Positions 1 to 6,010 of a stretch of DNA of 24,121 nucleotides are shown piece by piece. Under the pieces are notes generated by a model. The model was not told the DNA's origin and did not search any database. It was given only the letters and a program-made list of their open reading frames with translations. A program made the translations under genes and the position numbers. Within the stretch, counting starts at the first letter, position 1; each line of letters opens with the position of its first letter. The DNA comes from a virus: positions 1 to 24,121 of IMG/VR virus record IMGVR_UViG_3300048592_000950. One strand, 5' to 3'.

Positions 1-1
1 C

Positions 2-1027
2 AAGGACCCCAAGGAAGCGGACAGCGAAACGATCCGCGAGAACATCTGGGACTGGTGGCAAAGCACCTTCCTGACCCGCGACGAGGGCGACGCCGCGATC
101 GTGGTCTGCGCCACCCGCTGGCATGAGGACGACCTGATCGGCCGCATCCTGCAGGCCGAGAAGGAAGCCGCCGAGGCCGGCGACCCCACCGAGGGCTGGG
201 TGGTCATCCGCTTCGAGGCCGTGCGCGAGGACATGGCCGAGCCCGCGGCCAACGCCCCCAAGTACGTGCGAGACCCCCGGCCCCTGGGCGGCGCGCTCTG
301 GCCTGGCAAGTTCGACGCCGAGCGCCTGGCCCGCATCAAGGCCCGCTACCGCAAGAGCGGCCTGCGCTGGTGGAACGCGCTCTACCAGCAGCGACCCACG
401 GCCGCCGAGGGCGAGATCTTCAAGCGGGCCGCCTGGGCCTACGCCACGGCCGCCCAGGTGAAGGAGGGCATGATCTGCCGGGTGCAAAGCTTGGATACGG
501 CCTTCAGCAGCAAGCAGACCAACGCCCGGTCGGTCATCGGCACCTTCGCCGTGCTCAAGGGCGGCAAGGCTGTCCTGCTGACGGTGGACAAGGGCTGGTG
601 GGCCTTCCCCGAGCTGAAGCGCCGGTCCAAGGCCAGCTACAACAAGCACACGCCCTACCGGGTGCTGATCGAGGACAAGGCCAGCGGCAAGGACCTGTTG
701 CCCGAGCTGGCCGAGACTTTGCCCAGGGGCGTGCTGGTGCCGGTGGAGCCGGCCGGCGACAAGCTGACCCGCGCCAACGCCGTGGTCGGGATGGTCGAGG
801 CCCCCGAGCCCGGCGAGCGGGACCCCAAGCAGGTGTTGCTGCTGGAGGGCGCCGACTACCTGACCGAGTTCATCGACGAGCTGGCGGCCTTCCCCACGGG
901 CAAGCTGGCGGACCAAGTCGATATGTTCACCCAGTTCTGCGCGTGGTATCGTACCGAGTGGCGCGAGCCTGCGGAGAAGATCCTGGTCAACCGGCAGCGG
1001 CGCTCCCGCGGCCACTACGAGGAGTAG
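2..1027 (+). CDS. terL: Terminase large subunit (C-terminal part, start outside window)
   Basis: This is the DNA-packaging motor of a tailed phage: an ATPase that pumps DNA through the portal, joined to an RNase H-fold nuclease that cuts genome units. The frame is open from the first bases of the window, so the N-terminus with Walker A is missing. The first segment ends the ATPase domain and carries the family motif CATRWHEDDLIGR, the usual T-x-W-H-x-D-D coupling motif. The nuclease follows, with acidic residues in SLDTAFSSK, in VLIEDKASGKDLLPEL and in KLADQVDMF, the three clusters expected for metal binding. The in-frame GTG at base 101 lies inside the conserved motif and is not the true start. 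The portal gene follows after one small gene, the usual order. I see no small terminase, which would lie upstream. Confidence 0.93.
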   Translation, partial: KDPKEADSETIRENIWDWWQSTFLTRDEGDAAIVVCATRWHEDDLIGRILQAEKEAAEAGDPTEGWVVIRFEAVREDMAEPAANAPKYVRDPRPLGGALWPGKFDAERLARIKARYRKSGLRWWNALYQQRPTAAEGEIFKRAAWAYATAAQVKEGMICRVQSLDTAFSSKQTNARSVIGTFAVLKGGKAVLLTVDKGWWAFPELKRRSKASYNKHTPYRVLIEDKASGKDLLPELAETLPRGVLVPVEPAGDKLTRANAVVGMVEAPEPGERDPKQVLLLEGADYLTEFIDELAAFPTGKLADQVDMFTQFCAWYRTEWREPAEKILVNRQRRSRGHYEE

Positions 1028-1031
1028 ACCC

Positions 1032-1373
1032 ATGAACCGAGAGCAGATCATTGCCCACCTCAAGGGCAGCACCAACGCGATCGACGTGGCCGTTGCCGAC
1101 ATGTTCGAGAAGGGCGGCATCGACCACCTGCGCCTGGTGCGCATCGAGCGCATGCTGGAGTTCCTGCTGAGCAAGCAGACCGTCGAGGTCCCGCGCCGAC
1201 TCAGCCAGGCCGAGCTGACGGCCTACGCCGCCGCCAAGCTGCCCGCGCCGCTCAAGGTGATGGAGCAGCGCACCTGGCTGGACGAGTTCAACGCCCAATA
1301 CGCCGAGTTCTTGAACAAGCTGCAGACCCCCAAGCCCGCGGCCCCGGCCGCTGAAGGAGAGCCCCATGCGTAA
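1032..1373 (+). CDS. Hypothetical protein between terminase and portal
   Basis: A 113-residue protein that I do not recognise. Residues 1-85 look helical and mixed in charge, with a possible helical hairpin around RLVRIERMLEFLLSKQ. The C-terminus is rich in Pro and Ala (PKPAAPAAEGEPHA). The ATG lies four bases after the terminase stop, with a GAGGAG sequence just upstream that overlaps the terminase end. Its last eight bases overlap the portal start (ATGCGTAA), so the three genes are probably translationally coupled. The position suggests a packaging or head-assembly accessory, but no motif supports a specific role. The good coding signal, tight fit and ribosome binding site make it a real gene. 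Confidence 0.75.
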   Translation: MNREQIIAHLKGSTNAIDVAVADMFEKGGIDHLRLVRIERMLEFLLSKQTVEVPRRLSQAELTAYAAAKLPAPLKVMEQRTWLDEFNAQYAEFLNKLQTPKPAAPAAEGEPHA

Positions 1374-3360
1374 GACACCTAAGGCCCTGGTCCACCCCAG
1401 GGACCGCGCTGCGGCCCCAGCCCGGCGCCCGCACGTCAAGATCATCAAGGCCCCCGAGTACAATCCCGAGGCCGAGTTCACCGAGCCCACGATCAGCGCC
1501 TTCGACTTCCACAAGCGGGCCTCCATCGAGAGCAAGGCCCTGGCCGCCGGCAAGGTGACCGTGCGCGGGCGCTTCGCCGTGGTCAGCGCCTACAAGGATG
1601 GCCGCATGGCCGAGGCCACCAAGGGCCGCAAGGGCTGGAGCCTGGGCTTCGCCCAGACCCGCGAGAGCGACCGCCACGTGCCCAAGGAGGGCACCAAGTA
1701 CGTGGTGGAGTTCAAGCGCATCGAGAGCGCGGCCCAGTTCAAGGCGCTGACCGAGAGCAAGCCCTGGGCCACGGCCAAGCTGCTGGAGACCCTGGGCCTG
1801 TCCGCCTTCGACTTCGGCGGCGACGACATGACCACGGGCAGCGTCGTGGGCCCGCCCAACGACGAGTACACCCCGCTCATGGGCGGCCCTTTCAGCAAGC
1901 AGCTCTACCTCTACGACTACCTGGAGATGCACGCCAAGTGCTTCTGGGCCAAGAACCACCACCCCTTCGGCAAGGCCATCGTCAACACCCTGCGGGCCTA
2001 CATCATCGGCAAGGGCGTCAAGCTGCTGTTCCGCAACCCCGACTGCCAAAAGGCCTGGGACGCCTTCGAGAAGCGCGTCGACTTCCCCGCCAAGCTGCGC
2101 ACCGACGTCGAGACCCTGATCTGGGCCGGCGAGATCATGACCGAAAAGACCCGCTCGGCCGACGGCAAGCCCAGCATGGCCCAGATCGACCCCAGCACCG
2201 TCTGGGAGATCGTCACCGACCCCGAGACGCCCGAGGTGGCGCTCTACTACCACCAACAGTTCCCCACCCAGTGGCAGCTCACCTACAAGGGCAGCGACAA
2301 GAGCAGCGAGTACATCATCAACGACATCGACGGCGCCAAGGTCGTCCACGTGAAGATCAATGTGGCCCCCGGCGAGAAGCGCGGGCGCTCGGACCTGTTC
2401 GCGGTGCTGAGCTGGCTGAAGCGGTTCCGCGACTACTTCAACGCCAAGGTGGTGAAGGCCCAGATGGAGGAGAGCTGGGCCCTGGACATCGCCATCGACG
2501 GCAGCCAGGCCGACGTGGACGCCATCGCGGCCAACAACGACGTCACCCGCGTGCCGCCCGCCGGCAGCACCCGCATCCACAACAAGGACGTGGAGTACCA
2601 GTTCCTGCAGCCCACCTCCAGCAGCACCCAGGGCCGCGACAACGTCGGCGAGCAGCTCAAGAACGTGATCGCCGTGGGCGCCGGCATCGCCCCCGAGTGG
2701 CTGGGCGAGAGCGCCGCCGGCAGCACCAAGGAGACGGCCCGCACCAAGGAGGGCCCCGCCGGCCGCAACATCGAGGACAAGCAGCAGGTGGTAGAGCGCT
2801 ACATCCGCGAGATCGCCGAGTACGTCATGGCCACCGACACCGAGATCCCCGAGATGCAGGTGCGCCCCGCGGCGCTGGGCAAGCTGAAGCAGGCCATGCT
2901 CAAGCGGGACTGGAAGGCCCTGGTCTTCGAGGCCACGGCCCTGCTCACGGGCAGCCTGGTCACCGAGCCCACGGACAAGAGCTTCGAGATCATCTTCCCT
3001 GAGCCTGCCAGCGAGGACCGGGCGGCCAAGCTGCAGGCGATCATCCAGGCCGAGGCGGCCCGCTTCATCAGCCATGAGCGCGCGGCCACCATGTACGCCA
3101 AGGAGCTGGGCATCACCGACTACGATGCCGGCGAGGAGGCCGAGCAGATCCAGGCCGAGGCGGACATGGGCGGCAACAACCCCGAGTGGGCCGGGGCAGC
3201 CGCGGGCAACGGCGGCCAGGGCGGCCCCCAGGGCGGGAAGCCCGGCGACAAGCCCAAGGACGACGAGGAGGATGAGGACGACGAGGACGACGACGAGCAG
3301 CAGCCGCCCAAGGGCAAGCCCGCGGCCAGGGAAGCCCGCGGCCCCCGCAAGAAGGGCTGA
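1366..3360 (+). CDS. Portal protein
   Basis: The portal forms the dodecameric ring at one head vertex through which DNA enters and leaves. The 664-residue product lies directly after the terminase and before a MuF-type gene, the standard place. A portal-like body runs from about residue 155 to 600. It contains HPFGKAIVNTLRAYIIGKG (a wing/clip-like start), a long middle region with WEIVTDPETPEVALYYHQQ and an alpha-helical stretch VKAQMEESWALDIAID. It also has the typical APEWLGESAAGSTKETA segment, which matches the P-x-x-x-L-x-E portal pattern. The C-terminal tail (about 605-664) is Gly/Pro-rich with a run of Asp and Glu near 631-645. Odd point: about 154 residues precede the usual start of the family. 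The ATG at base 1828 has no clear ribosome binding site, so I keep the long form. Confidence 0.85.
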   Translation: MRKTPKALVHPRDRAAAPARRPHVKIIKAPEYNPEAEFTEPTISAFDFHKRASIESKALAAGKVTVRGRFAVVSAYKDGRMAEATKGRKGWSLGFAQTRESDRHVPKEGTKYVVEFKRIESAAQFKALTESKPWATAKLLETLGLSAFDFGGDDMTTGSVVGPPNDEYTPLMGGPFSKQLYLYDYLEMHAKCFWAKNHHPFGKAIVNTLRAYIIGKGVKLLFRNPDCQKAWDAFEKRVDFPAKLRTDVETLIWAGEIMTEKTRSADGKPSMAQIDPSTVWEIVTDPETPEVALYYHQQFPTQWQLTYKGSDKSSEYIINDIDGAKVVHVKINVAPGEKRGRSDLFAVLSWLKRFRDYFNAKVVKAQMEESWALDIAIDGSQADVDAIAANNDVTRVPPAGSTRIHNKDVEYQFLQPTSSSTQGRDNVGEQLKNVIAVGAGIAPEWLGESAAGSTKETARTKEGPAGRNIEDKQQVVERYIREIAEYVMATDTEIPEMQVRPAALGKLKQAMLKRDWKALVFEATALLTGSLVTEPTDKSFEIIFPEPASEDRAAKLQAIIQAEAARFISHERAATMYAKELGITDYDAGEEAEQIQAEADMGGNNPEWAGAAAGNGGQGGPQGGKPGDKPKDDEEDEDDEDDDEQQPPKGKPAAREARGPRKKG

Positions 3361-3363
3361 GCC

Positions 3364-4407
3364 ATGCCCAGCGTCAAAGCGGCGACCAAAGGCGGCTTCC
3401 TGACCCAGCGGCAGATCATCGACCGGCTGTACGCCCAGGCCATGAAGGTGCTGCGAGGCCAGGAAAACGAGAGCATCAGGCGGCTCATGGACTCCTACCG
3501 CCTGGCCCAAGACAACATCGTGGCGCAGATCTTCTCGCGCTTCGGTGACGCCGAGGGCTGGACGCTGCAGCAGTGGGAGGAGAGCGGCCGGCTGCGCGGC
3601 CTTCTGCAGGCGGTCGAGGAGACCCTGGGCCGCCTGCAGGCCGCCGCCGACGGCGAGATCAGCCGCGGCGCTTCGGTCCAGTTCTTCGGCAGCTACGATC
3701 AGACGGCCTGGACGCTGGACCAAGCGACCCCGCCCACGGTGCCCGTCACCTACGCCCGGCCCCCCGAGGACGCGGTCAGGGTGCTGACGGCCACGCCCTA
3801 CAAGGGCGCGATGTTCAGCCAGCGCATCGGGCTGATCACCAACGCGATGGCGGCCGACATCCGCGACGAGCTGACCCAGGCCTTGATCCAGGGCGAGGGC
3901 GCCGAGGCCGCGGCCCGCCGGGTGCGCGACATCATTGGCATCAGCAGCAAAAACGACCCTCGAAGCTACACCAACCGGGCCCGCGTGATCGCCCGCACCG
4001 AGATCATGCGCGCCCAGAACCTAGCCCGCGAGTTCGCCTACGAGCAGAACAAGGACCTGCTGGAGGACGGCGAGACCGAGTGGCTGGTGACGCCCGACGA
4101 CCGCCTGTGCCCCTGGTGCATGCGGCGCGAGGGCCTGAGCGACGCCGAGATCGAGGCCAGCAACCCAGGCAACGACCCCTGGGGCAACAGCACGGACGTG
4201 CCCCTGCACCCCAACTGCAGGTGCACCAAGGTGCCCAGGCTCAAGAAGTGGAAGGACTTGATCGGGCTGGACATGCCCGAGGCTCTGGACAAGACGGCCC
4301 GCGGCATCCGCGACGCCGACGGCGAGTGGACGATCGTGAAGCCCGAGCGGTTCGAGCGCTGGCTCGAAAAGCGGACGGGCGAGATGGACGTTGAGCTTTC
4401 GAGGTGA
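3364..4407 (+). CDS. Minor head protein, Mu gpF / SPP1 gp7 family
   Basis: A 347-residue head morphogenesis protein. Members of this family sit inside the head near the portal and are injected or needed for infectivity. The hallmark domain is clear: IARTEIMRAQNLAREFAYEQ from about residue 210, then EWLVTPDDRLCPWCMRREG near 238-256, and PLHPNCRCTKVP near 279-290. The two Cys of CPWC and the HPNCRC Cys/His cluster are the usual zinc-type signature. The N-terminal half (1-190) is helical and variable, as usual. The ATG lies three bases after the portal stop. The stop TGA overlaps a GTG, and the next gene starts three bases further on. Portal followed by MuF is a classic pair, so confidence is high. 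Confidence 0.93.
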   Translation: MPSVKAATKGGFLTQRQIIDRLYAQAMKVLRGQENESIRRLMDSYRLAQDNIVAQIFSRFGDAEGWTLQQWEESGRLRGLLQAVEETLGRLQAAADGEISRGASVQFFGSYDQTAWTLDQATPPTVPVTYARPPEDAVRVLTATPYKGAMFSQRIGLITNAMAADIRDELTQALIQGEGAEAAARRVRDIIGISSKNDPRSYTNRARVIARTEIMRAQNLAREFAYEQNKDLLEDGETEWLVTPDDRLCPWCMRREGLSDAEIEASNPGNDPWGNSTDVPLHPNCRCTKVPRLKKWKDLIGLDMPEALDKTARGIRDADGEWTIVKPERFERWLEKRTGEMDVELSR

Positions 4408-4409
4408 CC

Positions 4410-4613
4410 ATGAAAAAGACGATGCTGGCGCTGGCGCTGATGCTGCGCGTTTTCTACACGCTGGGCGGCGAGACCAAGAGCGGCGTGGTGGTGGGCGGCG
4501 GCGTGACCCTCCAGGGCACGGGCTGGGTGATCGCCCGCGGCGACGACGGCAAGCTGGACACCGTCGGCGCCGACAGGATCAAGGACAGCCGCTGGGAGGA
4601 CGTGAAGCCATGA
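4410..4613 (+). CDS. Small hypothetical protein with signal-like N-terminus
   Basis: A 67-residue product that I do not recognise. I chose the ATG at 4410 because GAGGTG stands just upstream. A GTG at 4404, overlapping the MuF stop, would add two residues. Residues 1-18 (MKKTMLALALMLRVFYTL) look like a short signal peptide or weak membrane segment, although an Arg interrupts the hydrophobic run and I see no signal peptidase site. The rest is Gly-rich and probably beta (GVVVGGGVTLQGTGWVIAR). The stop overlaps the next ATG as ATGA, which shows coupling. It could be a small virion or membrane protein. Function unknown. Confidence 0.6.
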   Translation: MKKTMLALALMLRVFYTLGGETKSGVVVGGGVTLQGTGWVIARGDDGKLDTVGADRIKDSRWEDVKP

Positions 4614-4843
4614 TCAGCGTGGACCATGACGAGCAGCGGGCCCTGGTGATCGCCGTCGACGACGGCCACCGCACCACGCTGACGCTGGCCCACCAAGACG
4701 GCGTCCTGCTGCTGCAGCACCTGACCGAGTACTACGGCCGCATCGAATACGGCCACGGCACCGACGAGCCCGCCGACAAGAAGGGCCTGCTGGCCAGGCT
4801 GCTGGCCCGCTTCTTCCCCCCCACCCCAGGAGCACCGCGATGA
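4610..4843 (+). CDS. Small hypothetical protein
   Basis: A 77-residue product. The open frame reaches back to 4391, but that upstream part is a shadow of the previous gene. The ATG at 4610 forms ATGA with the previous stop and has GGAGG about eight bases before it, so it is the better start. The N-terminal half looks like beta strands (ISVDHDEQRALVIAVDDG), followed by a helix. The C-terminus is basic and hydrophobic (KGLLARLLARFFPP), possibly an amphipathic helix. The stop again overlaps the next start (ATGA at 4840). No family recognised. Confidence 0.65.
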   Translation: MISVDHDEQRALVIAVDDGHRTTLTLAHQDGVLLLQHLTEYYGRIEYGHGTDEPADKKGLLARLLARFFPPTPGAPR

Positions 4844-5568
4844 ACGAGCCCACCCATCAGGGCGAGATCCAGCCGCGCAAGCACACCTGCCCCCAGTGCC
4901 AGGCGTTGATCACAGCCCCCACCGAGCGCGAGTTCGAGGCGCTGTGGGAGCGCCACAAGGCCGAGCACCGGGCCGAGGCCGAGGCGGCCCAGGCCAGCCT
5001 GGCGCCCACCGAGGAGGAGATGGCCGCGGCCACCACCAAGGCCAAGGCCGACGCCGCCCTGATTGAGCGGGCCTTCAAGAACGACCAAGACCACCTGCGG
5101 GACCTGGAAGACCACTTTGAGGCGCTGAGCCGCATCGAGCACAAGCTGCCCCAGCTCATCGACTTCGCCTTCAAGATCGCCAACGCCGTGGGAGCCTGGG
5201 CCCGCGAGAAGGGATACCGCACCAAGGCGCTGAAGCTGGGCACCATCTACTGGACGCCCACGGGCGAGATCGCGGTGGAGTTCACCTACGACAAGTTCGA
5301 CCTGAGCGCCCCCGAGGAGCCCGAGTACTTGAAGCGCGGCTACGCCCGGCTGCCCCAGCTCAACGCCAAGTACCCCGCGGTCTTTGAGCTGACCATGACC
5401 CTGGGCGAGCACCTGGTCAACATCTGCATGCAGCGCAAGCTGACCAAGAAGGACATCAGCTTCACCGGGCTTCACCACTTCACTAACCCCAACACCGGCG
5501 CCCAGATGTGGTCCTTCAAGATCATCAACCACCGGGCCGTGTTGAAGGCCGGGCAGATCCGGTTCTGA
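4840..5568 (+). CDS. Hypothetical protein with C2H2-like zinc site
   Basis: A 242-residue protein of unknown function. The N-terminus carries CPQC (Cys17, Cys20) followed by HKAEH (His39, His43), a spacing of C-x2-C-x18-H-x3-H that could bind one zinc. A charged helical stretch follows (about 45-125), probably coiled-coil, with many Ala, Glu and Lys. The C-terminal part (about 130-242) mixes beta and alpha segments and includes IYWTPTGEIAVEFTYDKFD and SFTGLHHFTNPNTGAQMW. It starts with an ATGA overlap, so it belongs to the operon. The zinc site might serve protein or nucleic-acid contact. I cannot assign a role. Its place between MuF and the protease suggests a head accessory or a passenger gene. 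Confidence 0.75.
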   Translation: MNEPTHQGEIQPRKHTCPQCQALITAPTEREFEALWERHKAEHRAEAEAAQASLAPTEEEMAAATTKAKADAALIERAFKNDQDHLRDLEDHFEALSRIEHKLPQLIDFAFKIANAVGAWAREKGYRTKALKLGTIYWTPTGEIAVEFTYDKFDLSAPEEPEYLKRGYARLPQLNAKYPAVFELTMTLGEHLVNICMQRKLTKKDISFTGLHHFTNPNTGAQMWSFKIINHRAVLKAGQIRF

Positions 5569-5578
5569 GGAGGCGGGC

Positions 5579-5851
5579 ATGAAGCTGGACCCCAAGGAAG
5601 CGCGATTGATCGCCGAGCTGCGCGGCACGCCCACGGGCAAGGTCACCGTCTCCAAGTTCGGCGGCGAGATCAGGAGCATCCGCACCGAGATCGACGCCGA
5701 GCTGGCAGACAAAGCCCGCGGACAGGCCGGCCCCTGGTCCGTTCCACGTGGAACGGTGCCCGGCGAGACCGAAACGAAAAAAATATCTGAGCCCCTCAAA
5801 AGGCCAGGAAGCATTGCCAAGCCTGACGAAATCCGCACCCGCGAGGCCTGA
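5579..5851 (+). CDS. Small hypothetical protein carrying a parS-like palindrome
   Basis: A 90-residue product with a good start: GAGGAGGCGGGC lies just before the ATG. Residues 1-45 (MKLDPKEARLIAELRGTPTG and following) look folded. The second half is Pro, Lys, Glu and Thr rich and probably disordered. Codon use changes from about codon 60 onward, with A-rich codons such as gaa, aaa, ata and tct, unlike the neighbours. The change begins next to the 18-bp palindrome at 5739-5756, which encodes SVPRGTV. This suggests that a piece of other DNA was joined to the gene or that the end of the gene serves as a DNA site. No family recognised. Confidence 0.6.
   Translation: MKLDPKEARLIAELRGTPTGKVTVSKFGGEIRSIRTEIDAELADKARGQAGPWSVPRGTVPGETETKKISEPLKRPGSIAKPDEIRTREA
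5739..5756. promoter_or_regulatory. parS-like ParB binding site (perfect 18-bp palindrome)
   Basis: The sequence CCGTTCCACGTGGAACGG is a perfect palindrome. Its inner 14 bases, GTTCCACGTGGAAC, match the core of chromosomal parS sites (consensus near TGTTYCACGTGRAACA), which load the CTPase clamp ParB. Only the outermost base pair of the usual 16-mer differs (C/G in place of T/A). Seen: the palindrome. Known: the parS consensus and its conservation across bacteria. Inferred: that a host or phage ParB binds here. No parA or parB gene lies in the window. A given 14-mer would occur by chance about once in ten thousand windows of this size at equal base frequencies; GC bias changes this somewhat. 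Confidence 0.6.
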
Positions 5852-6010
5852 CCCCACGGGCGGTATGAAAAAAACATTGGACACAGAATATAGGGCCATG
5901 CTACAAATGACGCTCAAGCAGACAGGCTGTCTCCACCTGCATGGGGGCGGTGCCAAGCGCAGAGCCGATGAGGCGAGCGCGGGCCCCGCCCCCTTTTTCA
6001 TTTGGACCCC
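5852..6010 (+). promoter_or_regulatory. Non-coding, lower-GC island with promoter-like sequence and operator-like dyad
   Basis: This is the longest gap between confident genes, and it is visibly richer in A and T than the rest. A TTGGAC at 5877-5882 resembles a -35 box. TACAAA at 5902-5907 is a possible -10 box, but the spacer would be 19 bases, longer than ideal. TATAGG near 5889 is another weak candidate. The dyad AGACAG-G-CTGTCT (5920-5932) has the look of a small operator. A hairpin with a T tract follows (separate entry). A short open frame from ATG 5865 crosses the gap and runs into the protease gene; I do not call it a gene. Together these suggest a local promoter and control point for the protease-scaffold-capsid genes. 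Confidence 0.35.
5943..5998 (+). terminator. Hairpin with T5 tract before the protease gene
   Basis: GGGGGCGG (5943-5950) pairs perfectly with CCGCCCCC (5986-5993), and TTTTT follows at 5994-5998. The 35-base loop holds further GC-rich segments that may pair internally. The form resembles an intrinsic terminator, though the loop is long. It ends only 12 bases before the protease ATG, so full termination here would silence the gene. Partial termination, antitermination or control of translation are alternatives. Confidence 0.4.

Noticed and set aside
1288-3723. Minus-strand open frame of 811 codons
   Set aside because: It is antisense to terminase-side, portal and MuF genes with clear family motifs. 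Its Leu/Gly/Val/Ala-rich text is the usual shadow of GC-rich coding DNA.
4351-4362. GGTTCGA-like tRNA T-loop
   Set aside because: It lies in the MuF coding frame and no cloverleaf can be drawn around it.
4391-4843. Long form (150 aa) of the small gene ending at 4843
   Set aside because: The upstream 73 codons are an Arg/Gly-rich shadow of the previous gene, and the ATG at 4610 has an ATGA overlap and a ribosome site.
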